DNA from: Triops longicaudatus
Lineage: Eukaryota; Arthropoda; Branchiopoda; Notostraca; Triopsidae
Reading direction: 5' to 3'
Length of the DNA stretch: 64,000 nt
NCBI GenBank assembly: GCA_022885665.1
Contig: JAGQDJ010000070.1
Coordinates: 62,001-126,000 of the forward strand
Notes under the pieces: model-generated
Databases searched by the model: none
Told to the model about the DNA's origin: nothing
What the model saw: the letters and a program-made list of their open reading frames with translations, nothing else
Shown here: positions 1 to 13,466 of the stretch, one piece after another
How the letters are laid out: each line of letters begins with the position of its first letter
How positions within the stretch are numbered: the first letter of the stretch is position 1
Translations under genes and position numbers: made by a program

Positions 1-1283
1 GCTTTCAACTGTACGAATAACCCTCCAGCTGACCAAAAGAAGCCAGAATTACCAAGACAAATAAAAGAGCGTGGAAAGTTGGGATAATTGAAAAAAAGAC
101 GGCACAGAGGGACTGTTAAGTCAAACTGTTTTATGATCGATGCAGGGAGATAGCGTGCACTTTATAATATAAGTGACCTCTTTTATCTCCTTTGTTTGGC
201 AAATAAGACTGCTATAAAGATCGAGCCGGCGCGATAGGAAGGTAAAAGTTGCAAAGGTAGACATTTTGGATCACGAAATTGCAGAGGTTATGGGGAGTCA
301 AAAAGAAAGCTCACAAAGGTCCAAAAATGCCGACGTTGTCTGCTAACATTTCCCAAACCTTTTTCCAAAGATAGCAAAGTCCTTCCAAGATTCTCTAGTT
401 TGGCTTAAGTCAACATTCCGTTTCCTCAATTAGAATTACAAATTTAGATTTGCAAGTTTAATACGCCGTGTTGCTGTGCAAGACAGGACCGAAAATTTTA
501 CCTTGACTGATCACCATAGCCCACACTAATAGAATAATCCTGGAATCCATGGTGCAATTCCGATGCATTCCGAAGCACCTTCAGTTCCGGTTTCGTCAAA
601 AACTTTGCACAAGTATACTTTTTAAAATATGTTCACTTCTAACAAATCCAACGTATGCAAATGACAAACAGTGTGGGAAACAATGGCAAAAATTTCCGAA
701 ATATTGCACAACGAAGTAACAGAGGAAACTGCAATGCAACACGTTTCGAAACGTCTCAAGCTACGTGGGCAACACGCACATCCGCTCGCGTCGACGGCTG
801 GTTACCAACTGGTTCATCACAACCGCGTGTCATTCGCTTTTGCTCCACTAGAGCAACTCGGGTGAGGATGATCGGGACTTGGAGTTACCCAGCGTGGTAA
901 AAGTAACTCTTACCTCCCTGCGGTGAAGGGAGACCCTTGCTGGGACGAAACAGACCCTGCAAAGAAGGAGGTAGGTGGGGTAGCCTTCTTCCTCCCAAGA
1001 TGGTGGCAGAAGCTCGTGAATGACCATCTTCCGTTGACCATTTCATTCACATGACCGGCCTAGAGGAACCGAGACCACTTACGAGACTTTTTACCACGGT
1101 TGTAAAGGGTAGGCACGCTGCTTTAACTCTTTAACGCACCAAACAAATTGGACTTCTTTGTCCGCAGCACACACGGAGAGCTGATAGCTTCTTTTTTTTT
1201 CTCTTGAGAGAGTTAAAGGGGGAAGTCATCCTTTTTTTTCTGCCTAACTAAGGTTTCCATTGCTTCCAAAGCTTTGTGCTATA

Positions 1284-1450
1284 ACACGTGTTATTGAGCA
1301 AATTAGAGCAGATTACTTTAGCTTGTTAACACGTGCTTGCGATATCTACAGCTGCAAACGCAGCACTAATGACCTAAGTACGCGTGTGCGAGCAAAACTA
1401 GCGCCGTAGTCTGCAATATTTTGCTCCGTAACACGTGATAAGAGGAAACG
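1284..1450. repeat. Dispersed repeat, copy A (CACGTG-bounded)
   Basis: About 165 bp that begins and ends with TAACACGTG and carries a third TAACACGTG inside. It aligns by eye with 47371-47540: the shared order is the TAACACGTG start, a TGAGC and GAGCAGAT-like block, a CAGC-rich middle, an ACTAGC-CCGTA block and the TAACACGTG end. Similarity is patchy, so these look like two old copies of one element. No coding capacity is visible. Confidence 0.5.
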
Positions 1451-2659
1451 CAACCCAAGAGTGGAAAGAGAGTTTGCTAACTCAGGTGATTTTTTCTAGA
1501 CTAACCTCGCATTCACAACCAGAAACACTTCGAAACAGTGTTTATGTAAAATAGAAGCGAGTTTTTTGTTCGTTCTTCGCAAGTCGCGTCCTGAGCCTGA
1601 CGCGCTCCCCTTGCTTCTGAAAGCCATAAGCCGTAACGCAGGAAAAGATTCAGAGTTTGTTGGGTAAACTTAAACCCTTGAATTTGCCTCAAGGCGTTAG
1701 TCTGTGAGTGATTTGATTTAGAATATAGACAGACTCAATGCAGCAAGTTTCTGGGAAAAAGGAGGCTACAACTGTAATAGCTATCTTTTGCTAGTGAAAA
1801 TATGAAGACACTGAAAACGTGCCAAAGACTGAGGAAAAACAGTAAGTTGTCTAACTACGCGTTATCAAGTGCAAATAGTGGTGGTAATCCGCTTCACACT
1901 TGTTGTGTTGGCAGTAGTAACATTACATATGCGTGTTATTTCAACTCGAGCTACAACTCAAGTCGTGTGTTAAAGCCTAAAGAAGTTGCGGTACGCATCA
2001 CATCCGCTTTTGGTGGGGACTATTTTCCTGAAAGTCACTCTAAACACAGTAGTGGAAGTTAGTGAGAGGGAGAATTTTCTCCAAGGTTTGTTTGGTGGTT
2101 CCGACTGAGCAGTTGAGCACGACTAACGAGAAATAGCAAGAGCAGTCAAGCATTGCTTCCTAAAATTGCTCTTCTTTTGGATCAAGACCGAAGAGTTCGT
2201 CCGAAATCGAAACGCACACACCAGTCTCTTTGTTGAACGTTGCTGGATTTGAAAAAGAAACGCTCGACATGTTTTCTTTGGGTTTTTCGCTTCCACCTAG
2301 AAGTTTGAGCCCCCGTGATGGGTAATGCACGATAAACTGTCACGTATGGACGCTCCGAAAGGTCGTGCTCAATGATATAGCCGCGAATGGTGTGAAACAT
2401 CTCCGGGGTATCGGACGAACTCACTTCAGTTATAAACATCTCGTGAGTTTATATCACGGCTGGTGGGGAATTCAGATCCTTTTACCCACGTCGGGCCGGA
2501 TTTCCCAGCGATCCATAACATCCATGGAGGTGCGTAATTTCAGGGCAATGCCAATACGCTCAGTGTCCGAATATAGTTAACTCAGCTGAAAAAATCTTTA
2601 AATAAAAGACTTAATATATGTACGAAACATATAGTCCATATTGTGTATAGTGCATTTGC

Positions 2660-2775
2660 TAAATAAATATCTAAATAAATAAACTAAATATCTAAATAAA
2701 CAACATAAATATCGAAATCAATAAAATAAATATATATAATAATATATAGTAAATATACACGAATATATAATAAGT
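2660..2775. repeat. AT-rich simple repeat (AAATATCTAAATAA-like)
   Basis: Degenerate tandem A/T-rich sequence built on AAATAAATATCT-type units and then TATATAATA runs. No gene or motif is seen in it. Confidence 0.7.
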
Positions 2776-5700
2776 AAAAAAAATAGAAAATGTACTCACA
2801 CGAAAAGTTGGTAACTTAAAAGCTTAAATACGTGTGGCGAGCTTAAAGCGAGACAGCGCATTTTTATTAAATTTGGCCTGTTTAGGCATTTGCATTCTGA
2901 GAGCAAAGACCGGCTTGTAAAGGATGAGTAAATGTTTTGTTTAAATTTAGCTAATTTGGGTGAATGTTCTCTGCGATTTAAACTACTCCAACGAGCAGCA
3001 GTAAATAATCACACGTGGGGTGGAAAGTCTTCACGGGTTAAAATTGTAATTGCAGGTTCAACTTTTTCATTCAGGAGAAAAGAAAATTAATTAAAAGTCA
3101 CGACAGGTTTCTTTTTTTTTTACCTAAAATCTACACGTTTGGCTACCTGGGACGCGGATCAACCTTCCTGCTTTAGAGGTTTTTATAATTTGCGCTGCGA
3201 ATTTGACAAGTCTTGAGATTGTGAAGAAAACTTTGAGCCGTTTCCAACCCAACAACGCTGCTTTTGAAACGCAAGCGTGAGATCTCCCTAAAGGATGGGC
3301 GAATCGACGGAAGTTTCACATTCCGGCGCGAAAAGGGTATTTATACAAACCATCCACCTCTTGTTACTCTCCCGTTCCTGAAAGTCAGCAAAGGAGTATG
3401 ACAGTTTTGTTAAGGGCATTTAATACCTTTCTAATAGAGAATCGCTGACGGTACAGAGACAAAAAGCTCACGGCAGCCAGAAAAAGGAGGAAGTTTGATG
3501 ATAGGTTCCATACCTGGTTAAGATGGATGACAAACAAATGAACCCATTCGCTCCGACATTTGACCTTAAGACCTTCTCATCAGTTTCCCATATCCACGTC
3601 TTTAAGGGGACGTTTTCCTTTCGGGTCGTTTAAATACGGAATAAGAATCTGTGTGTGGTTCGCTCTTCGGCTTGGAAATATTCTCACGGTTTACTTTTAA
3701 GTTGATAATGAAAGACGACGATAGCAACAAAAAAGGACACTGAACGTTTTTTCTACCTGTTGTCTGACATTCATGCTAAAATAAACGCCTGGAATGTGAT
3801 GATTCATTCCGGGATTGGTTAGAATAGGGAAAAAAAAAATAAATAAATAAGAGGAAGAGCTTTCCGTTTCAACTCCTACAGAAACATTGACTTTATAGCA
3901 TTTAACCCGTGTACCCAAAATTAAATAACTATTATTAAGCCTTTTTCAATCGAAGAAGTGTTAAACTTGGCCGACATAGGCTCAACTTTCTGAACAAAGG
4001 AACGGAACAAGAGGACATTTTTGCTCAATTTTTGATTAAAGAGTCATTTTTCTGTACTATGGCCTCAAAACAGGCGACAACGTGGAGCCATGGCGTCCGA
4101 TATGTTTTTCTTCTCGCTGTAAAGGTTACGCACGAGTAATTTTTCCGATGAATGGACGCTTGGCATGTTCCTTTCATGACGTGCGTCTGGGTTGTAAAGA
4201 AAAGGCAGCGTTGCAAAAAGTTTCAGTTTATTTGCTGAACGGGTCAATTTACGACCGTAGCTGACCAGGTTAAAAAATTACAGAAATCTGAGCAAAAAAG
4301 TGCTACGAAAGATGTCTTACAAGTTTTCTATATATTCTAGTATAATTATTTTTAAATTCTCTATTCTCTTACCGTTTTTCTATATTTAATTTTTCATAAT
4401 CTTGTTTTCTGTAGTTCTTATTTTTTTGTAGGAGTTCGTTTGTTGACAGTCAATACACTACACGAAATAAAAATTAGTTAAAACAAGGTAATACAAGTTT
4501 TTCTTTTTTGAAGTGCAAGGATTGAACAAATACATTTGACCATGCTTGTCGATGGAATTCTAAGGAACACTGTTTATCTTCTTAATTATTATTATACCCA
4601 AAAATGGTTAACAAGGCTTGTAAGGTGGGTTACAAATAGAAAAGGATACTGCAATTTTGCATTTAAGGGTCGTTGGTAGGAAAGTTGAGAAAGACCAGTA
4701 TTAAGCTGTATTACGGAAGGGGTTTCTTTTTAATGAGGAGGGTCATTAATTCCAGTAGCTTCTTCCTGCCTTGGAATGAGTGTTGCAGACTCATGCGCAT
4801 GCAATCTAGGCACACTTGCGTTTTTACCTGTTGCTTCCTGTCGTGCTCAGCTTCCCACGACAATCATCCACCTTCCACATGTGTCAGTATATGTCCTGCG
4901 ACTCAAGCATGTGCATCTTACGAACCCTGCTATGGAACCTCACACAAATTTATGCGCAAGAATTCTTTGTGAAGGCTCTAAAATCGCTAACGATGGCTCA
5001 TAAATTCTGGAAGTCTTTCAAGGGGGATTTTTGGGGAGAGATAATAGGTCATGATTCAAGGTCGCATCCTTTTCGAACTAAGCTCTGTTGCTATAATAAG
5101 CACCGACACGCTTATACACGCTCGAAGGCGTCGACACAGAGGGTCTTTGACATTTTGTCGCTAAGGGTTGGTAATCTCAAGTTCCTGCGAGTTACAGAAG
5201 AACGCCATAGCCACCCAAAAAGGCCCAGGAAGATTACAATGGCTCAAATTCGACAAGAAACCAAATAGTCTCTCCCCTTCCTTCAATATAGTATTATACT
5301 AAAGCTACAGTGCTAATGCGTTTGTAATCTATTTTACTACTAAATTTGAGATGAACGAAATCTAGATTTTTGTAACCTTTGACTTAAAATCTCAGAAAAC
5401 TTCAGAAAAGGGAAAATAACTGATTTTCAGGAGCCATTTCTCCTAACTCGTAATAACAGGGTTAGGTCATCCCAATCTTGCGGAGTGTAGAACAAGGCGG
5501 TGCAGAATCAAGTTTCACGTTCGTCACGTCAATTTCATTATTATTCCTGAGCAACTTCCGCTGCGGAGGCTGTGCAATATGAGGGGACTTAATGAATGGA
5601 AAATAGATTGAGGGCCCTGTCGGTAGCCTAAGAAGGCGATGCTCCCTATCCGGGGGTGGTAAGGTTTCCCCGGGTAAGGTGGAGGGAAGGCTCTCGACCA

Positions 5701-8700
5701 TATACAGTCCACAGAAAACCTCCCAAGTCTATCGAAAACTGTGCAAGTCCATGGAAGCCACTTCTTGGTTCCCTTGTTTCAGGTCTTTCTTCAAAACCCG
5801 AGGAGACTATAACTTTTAGGCACTTACTTACCCCATTTCACCCCCTCGTGGTTAGTATTCACCCTCCTCAACTTCCTGTCTTCCAGCTTTTCTGGAATGC
5901 CAACGTAAAATATAGCCGGGGCGCAGAAACTGGCACTAAACTAAAATGGGCGGTCTGCCCCCCCTTTCTCATTCTTTTTTGAAGGTTCGGCCAGTGATTG
6001 TGTGGATACTCATGCCGGGACTCGTCCAGACCGGCCGGCGAGAAATCTTGGCAAATGACCCGTAAAACGAACCCAAACTCGGTCCAACATCTTTCTCTCT
6101 TGCGCGCTCCCGGGGAGTCGTATGATGACGGTGATGGGTAAAAAAGGTAGAAGCTTGGAACTACCAACTTTCATGCTTGAGCTAATTGGACTGTCGTCCA
6201 AAGTTAGAACCATTAGGTGTGAACTGACTTAGCTATTCTGGATGTTTAATAAACTAGGAATAAGAGTAACAGTGAAATAAAATCGGAGATACCTTTCGTT
6301 TTTACGATTTTCTCGACTCGAGTTCGACACTAAGGGAATAAAACTCTGAAATGATTCAACAGCTTTTCAAGATTTTTGTGTCAAAAATCGTTTTCCATGC
6401 TGACTTTAATTCGCCTAAAGGCAGAAATGTTGAGCTCCCTGTTTTAGAAAATTAGTGGAGCCATATTTTTACAAAATGATTACTTACGTTTTCCAGAATA
6501 TGAGATGCACAACCTTACTATCAAAATTATTCATCTGGATTTGGGCAAAAACCAATAAAATATACAAACTGCGGTTGGTATTCGTTTTGCTATTCGACCG
6601 CCAACACAGTCCTCTCCGGCGTTGCCACGTGCTGTCATCGTACGAATAACTTAGTTTATTTCTGAAATCGGTCTAAGGTTTTACTTTAAAGCGTCACAGT
6701 AAGGTCTAGATTTGAAAAGTAAGCTTTTCGACCGTTAATCTGCAATTGCGAATTAAAGTTGAAAGCGCATGGCAACCTCCAGTAAACCAAGCAAACAATC
6801 TTTTCCCGCCAAAGAAATGAACGATCGTTAATTTGATTTTCCTCGTCCAAAGCAGCCATTTTCCCATGCTATTTTATGACTGTTGTATCGCGCTAAGTAC
6901 ACCGAATTTCGTAATCATATTTTAAATTATTAAATTGTCCATGGCTTATCACTTTTTATTGTCTCTTTCAGGTTCTAACGCGCAGCAAAATTTTCGCTGA
7001 ACTCCAAGATGTCTGCCCCAAAGGGTTGAAAGCGTCCTTTCGACAGTCAACGAGCTCTTGACGATCTGGAATGAAAACTCCACCGCGAGAGTTTGCTAGG
7101 TGAGAATGTCTGACAGGTATGTCTCGTTCCACATAATTTCTGGGAGGTCTCTATCCAACTCCACCCCTTTTAGCCCCCCGTTTTCAACCCTCGTGGAGTT
7201 TTCCGAAGGTTCAGCAGGCTAATATCGGTTTTCGTGGCCTTCCAGTGCGAAGGCAGAAAGCTACCAATTGTGTTATTAGGCTCCTAAAACGGGAGAGGAG
7301 AAGAAAAGAAAATTGACAGATGAGAGACATGGCTTCCACATACTTGGCATTGTGACGGTTTTTCAAGAGCACCCTTCCCAGGCGGTGGAGGTGAGATAGA
7401 AGCAAGTAGGGTGTCAGACTTGCTCATGGAAAACGTCCCGGGATTCACTGGAGCATGCCCGAAAGTTGGACTTTTTGCTTTGGCTACATGGAGGTTGCAA
7501 AAAGGCACGACAACGCGCTGCTGGCAACTTTTGGACCAAAGCTGAAAGAAAGAGACGCCAGCCAGGCGTGCTATCGTGGTAATCAGAGGGTAAAGAGACA
7601 ACACAAGCCAACAGGTTGATCTCAATGCGTGATAGCAATGAATGCAAAGGGGCCCACAACACAGCCTCAAGAGAAACTAAACCCATGCGAATAAACATGT
7701 CAAAATTTTTAGTTGGGCCGATTTAACGGGCTGTTTTTGACACTAAGCACGAATACGTTGGAAATGTTAGCAACCTGTCCAAATAGCTTCGAAAAGGATG
7801 TAAAATATAGTGTAAAGCAAAAGAGGGTATAATTTCGTCCTGTTCCTTGTTTGTGCAAGCAAACAAGATAATTTCGAAGTAAATTTTTAAAGAATAAAGT
7901 TACTTTTACTATCGTAATATGCTGCTATTAATCATATTCAGCTAGATCCAATTTTTTTTTTCTGCGCATCAATTCGTTTGCTTTCCGGTAATAGAAAGTT
8001 TGATATCATAACAGAGAAACTAATCGTTTTCTTCCGATAACTGTTTTTGGCGTCTGTTTGATGCTGGAGAAAGACAATATTATTTCAATTTTATTTATTA
8101 TTTCAATATTATATCATTTCAATAAATTCTAGTGCGTCATTTGCTTGATTGTGACGTAATGAGAGGTAAACGCATTGTTGTAGCACTACATTTCTACAAT
8201 TCTTATCAGAGGAAATCTTAGCTTGTAATTTCATCCAATCACAGAATCTCTGTCTCTTTTTGTGTTTTCCATTGAATAATGAGCATAGAGTGGAAATTAA
8301 CGTACCATCGCGTACGTCGTATTTCGTTTAAGATCTTTGTCGATTTCAAACGGATCTGTAATGTTTAAGTAATATTGAGACGGTTAAACTTGTTGTAACT
8401 TGTTTTGTTTTATTTTAGCTTCAAGCTCTGCAGAAAAAGAATCTAAGGAGGATAACACGTGGAAATGATCGTTCAATTTCCTGTTGCAATAAGCTGGCAA
8501 AAACTTGGAAAGCTCGCAATGGCCAATTAGCGCTAAAACTTGCCAACCACGTGTTCGTCTGCGTTTTTCTGTTGTTTGCCGGACTGGTTCTGCTCTACGG
8601 ACTGCTTTAACAACTTGACTGCACTTGTTGTCGAAGAATCAATGCAGCAAACAACAGCAGCAGGTTGTCCAGGTGAGGCTATACAAGCTGATTTTTACAA

Positions 8701-11700
8701 CCTGCAATCCTCGTACCAAAGACGGACAAGGCTAAGGTATATAAGTGTCGGTTTCGGGCATCTGGCCATTGTTTCCTGCCTCTGTTGCAACTTTTTGTCA
8801 ACTTGGCACTTTTGCTTGACGGCAACCTGGTGTGTATAAATTTATAAATGCATGCAAGTCCGACAGGAAGTAGTTTTTTGGTCGTTAGCTGAGGTATCAT
8901 GCCCTCAAATCAGAAAAGAGAAATTGAGTTTTGGATAAAAGTGTCTTTGGCAACTCCAGGCAAAGCTCTGTTCCTTATTTTTAATTTCCGTTCGCTGTTA
9001 AAAGATACTTTAATTTCTTTAGCTTTTTATTGTCAACTATCTTGCTTACCGTAATAACATTTCGTAGTCACATGGGATATAAAACAGAGTGCTTTTGAAT
9101 GAAAGGAGGAAAAGGCGAGAACCAAGACGAAATTAAAAATCTTACAAAATTAAACAACTACCTTAACTGGAGTTATTGTGAATAAAAGTGTGCGTGTTTT
9201 TATTTCGGCTAGTTTTTTTGTGTAACAAGGAAACAGCAAGTTTGATTTGGAAATGCTTAGATAAAGTACTCAGTTTGTACTTGCGTGATGGCACGCGTGA
9301 GTATTTTATTTTCAAATATAACACCCTTCCCTTCAAAAACCCGTAAGGTATAATATAGGGAAAGGGTCGCAGTTTACTGGGTAATTTTGAACACAGAATC
9401 TGAAGGTGAAAGGCTGTGATTTTTTTATTTTCTTGGCAGAAAGACTGGTCCGACCTTTCTTGAAAAAACGGAGCCTTAATGTTCGAAGTTACCCCGTGTG
9501 TTTTCAATAACACCATTTTTACGGTATCTATAATGTTCGTGGATTTAGCGTTAATATTTATATCCCATTTTGTTTCTGAAAGAGTTTAATTTGGTTCTAA
9601 TTTTTACTAATTGTTTTACGTGGTTTTAATTTTCTTTATTTACGCGTTAGAAAGCTTCGAAGTGCGGCGAAGGTGGGACATGTTGATACAAGGCGGGTTG
9701 CATTCCAACACGTCGGGCGTAGCTATTCACCTCGTATATTGAGACATGTGGGGATAGCGAGCTAAAAAGGCCTTTTTCTGGGAGGAAAAACTTGTGTATT
9801 TATATCGTGGATCCATTGTGTTGCCGTGCAAAAAGCCGGCGTATTGTCCAGCTCCTAAAAGGACATTTTGGTTTCCAGGGAGAATTTTCTTTAAATTATC
9901 TTTCCCTCTTACTCGAGGCAGATTAAAAGGAGCATGAAACTACCTCCAGCCACCAACTTAACTCCAGAGTAATACCTACAAAGGAAGAGGGACAGATAAG
10001 ATAGAGTTTGACCTTTTTGCCAAGACTTTGGGGCTAAAAAGTAGTGCGTTAGAGGACTAAAGGACCTTCAACAGCGTTTCTGGTCAGTGAGAACCCCAAC
10101 TTTTGCTTCACAAAAGGTGAGTGAATTAGACGGGCGGTTTCCCTTTGAAGCTTTTGTGCCAGGATGGCCCAAAACTCCACCGGGGTATACCTGGGGGTTT
10201 TCACCTATTTCGCCCCCTTTAAACTTTTCGGGGAGAATAGGCTAAATAGGCAGCACCGTGGAAATAGCTGAAAGCCCCAATTCTTGATGTGTCATACTCG
10301 AGACGTACGGCCAAGGAATGTGGCACGATTGTCCACCCTTTGTTGACACTCGCACCGCCACCGAGTCTAACCAACTGAAAAGAGAGACCCCAAACCTTCG
10401 GCTTGCGTTGCTTGGTGCCGTAATGGGATGCTATCAGCGCTGAAGAGGTTTGGCCAGTCTAATCTCAACTGAGGCATCGAACAGCGTCATACTGTCCATT
10501 AACGGCCTTTGAGCCTAATCAGATTAGCGAAAATATCGATAATTGCTGGCCCAAACCCCTTTTGAGGTTAATTGCTATCTGATGGAAAACAAGCTTCTGG
10601 ATGATTTCTATATAGTTGAGTACAACCTAAGGCATTTAGGCGAATCTGCGTCGTAGTTTTCTCGGTAAGTGTTTTTCGAAAGATTTTCTGACAGCAAAGT
10701 TACGCTTGCTAGTTTCTCAAAAAAGATTATAATACTTTGCTTTTGAAAGCTTTGATAAATTTACAGAAATATAGCAAATCGCAAAATAGCAAAAGCGTTT
10801 AACTTGTCTCGCGAGCTGCCGTGTTTATGAAAGTTGATTTTTTGGTGAAACTTGATTCAGTGTCAAATTATTATTTAATTTCTAAATATAACTGCTTCCA
10901 ACAAAAATGGAAATTGCAAAAAAAAACTAATGTTAATCTGAAATTCTCTTTTTTTTGCAGTTTCAGATTTATGTAATTTTATTCTTTAAATGTACAAGCT
11001 TCAAACGATGATTCGAACGAAACAATAATCTATTAAATGCGAAATAGAAAAATACAGTTATCATTTTCAATTTCAATAATCTTTTTAGTTCTGTATTAGT
11101 TTTTATAGATTTAACTTGTTGGTTGCTGGAATGCGTGAAAATTAGATGACTGGATTTGTCTAGTTTCGATTATTTAATGTAGAATCCATTCAATTTACAA
11201 GCTTAATTCTTGAATGCAATACACTGGCTACAACGCCTTCAGTTCTATTCACTCCACGTTCCTTGACACAGTGGTAAAGAATTGTCACCTAATTCACCCA
11301 GTTATCGTCATTCTTCTCATCGTGAACTGAAAGGAACCGGAACGAATCAATTTCGAAGGACGGCGGTTTGGCATGCAATTTCCCCCAGAAATCAAACAGT
11401 GTGTGACTTGAATGCGCGGATGTTTGCATTCTCGTCCCCCTTCGAAATTTCAACCATAATTTCTTTCTTACTGAATTGTCATTTTTGTTAAAGCAGGCGC
11501 CGGCTGGGTCCACCCAGTTTTTAAGCTCAAGATCCGAGCGGATTAGGTTATTAATTGAATAGATTGGGGCCCAGTGAGTAAAAGGCAGCTGCGGATGTTC
11601 TGTGTGTGTTGTGGAGGGTCTACAGAAAGCTCACTCCAGGTGCAATGCTTCGGCTCCTTCGTCCAGAAGAACCCTCTTCTGGCGGTGACCACCAGCCGCA

Positions 11701-13466
11701 TTCCATCAAGTCCGGGGACGCATGGTGCGCGCATTGCAGCCACCAAAGTCTTTTTCGGCCCGAAAACCTATCTCTGTTGAAAGCTCAAGGGTTGGCCACT
11801 GCTTCCTTCCAACGTTTTCCAGTTTTGGCCCCCCTTTTTAGGTTTCCTTTCTTAGGGTATGCGTCTCCTTTTTCGCTGCACGTGCTAACTTCATAGAAGC
11901 CCTGTTTCCTCCCTCCTACTGAACTATTTGCGCCCTTTTTGAGAAAAATCCAGCCATATGGGGGCATTAAGAATCGCAGGAGGTCAAGGCGTTAAGGGGG
12001 CACCAAAAAGGTCAGCCGGTTATTGTTGCTTACTCTTAATGAAATCTTGGCCCAAACGCAGCGCGTGTGTTTCTTTTGATTCCGCGAACGTACCTTTTAC
12101 CTTTAGCACCAGCGTGGCAGATGGCATGTTTGTTGTTGTGTTCATTCCCGAGCCATGTGTGTCTCGAAAACCTTTGGAGCTTTCACAAAAGACAATTTAA
12201 TTTTAAAGGCGACAATTTTTGAGCCGCGTTATTTGTGTGTCGAATTGTGGTGGCGGGAAGTCTGCAAGGAAGAAAAGAGGGAAGTAATACAATGGGCACG
12301 CCATTGGCCACGGCGTCAGTTGTGTAATGAACGTGACGTGGCGCTGGCTCCAGACATGAAACAGTATTAACTTTCCGTTTTCGGTGAGGTTTCAAAGGAG
12401 CACAAGATTTGTGGCAGGTCGGAAAAGCTGACGCTAAAAGTTCTAAGTTTACTATGGTTTTATATGCATCCATTCCGAAGCTGTGGAACGCCAAGCCTAA
12501 GCAAAGCTTTTCATCTGTCATGATGGTAATGCGTGGTAGGTCCGTACAGCGTGGCTGATACGTCAATTCCATGCCGGCTCACGTACGGTGGTTAAGGTCC
12601 AGTTCTACTGTTCATTTTTCGGGATTTTAGCTTTACAGAAGTGAACATTTTCTTGGGATTTTCTTTCACAGTTTTCTGGGGCTTGTCAAATGTTATGTAA
12701 CGCTGACAAGTTACCTGTAACTAGTGGACCGTGGAGGAACTTGCTATTCTGGAAGTATTAGCTAGTATTAGGCCAGAAAAGTGTGCAAGGAGCGGACAAG
12801 GTTTAGGAATTCAACGTTGACATGAAAAGAAGGCTTGGAGAGTGAAAATGGGCCCACGGACCGTCGGAAGAAAGATGGGATATTTGGGATTTTTGTTGCT
12901 GTACTGAACCGAGTTTTCAGTTTCTTAAATGCGAGGATGTAAACCTGTTGGGAATAAAAGAGCTTTATGGTAGAAAGGGAGGTGTGTGAGGCTGTTAAAT
13001 TTTTGTATGAATTAGCTGGTGCCAAACAAGTTCTTCGGTACAGTTTGACAAGCGTGACTTATTTCCATATTAACCGTGAACATGCTCGAAACATGTCGAC
13101 TGACAGGTTAGTAGCCGAGATAACCCTAAAACCAAGAATTATAGCATGTAATATTGGGGCCCATCACCTTGCTCGCTTATTTGGAATTCAATAGCGCTGT
13201 TATTCACGAAGTCGTTGTAAGAGCTTGGGAAATAAGCCATTTATAATGGAGCTTACGACAAGCGGTAGTTAAAGTTGGGGTGGAATCAATAACAAGCTGA
13301 ACAATGGATTTACAACATGGATACACAATGTTTATGTTAAAGTAAAAGAATAGGCAAAATATCGACGAAGATTAATTTATAAGGTCCTTGTAGCTCTTCT
13401 TTGCATTTCAGATTGTTTGAAATTATTGATCGCTCTACGCAAGAGTGGTTACTAGCCTTTGTTTAG

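Larger units (their letters stand above)
1..13466. other. Gene-poor region with no supportable gene
   Basis: I see no coding exon that I can defend in the first 13.4 kb. The open frames are short, often begin at non-ATG codons, overlap on both strands and translate to sequence without recognisable motifs or splice-consistent neighbours. The region is a mosaic of AT-rich stretches, for example 2660-2775 and 8078-8135, and moderately GC-rich stretches around 5600-6200 and 11500-12400. It contains one copy of a dispersed repeat near 1280-1450. Non-coding RNAs or regulatory elements of the flanking genes could be present but cannot be recognised by eye. Confidence 0.6.

Noticed and set aside
4816..5268. 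150-codon plus-strand frame with an apparently hydrophobic start
   Set aside because: It begins at a non-ATG codon, lacks a plausible signal cleavage site and shows no conserved words.
11282..12572. Cluster of short frames on both strands
   Set aside because: GC is slightly higher here, which lengthens chance frames. None has splice-compatible neighbours or domain-like sequence.
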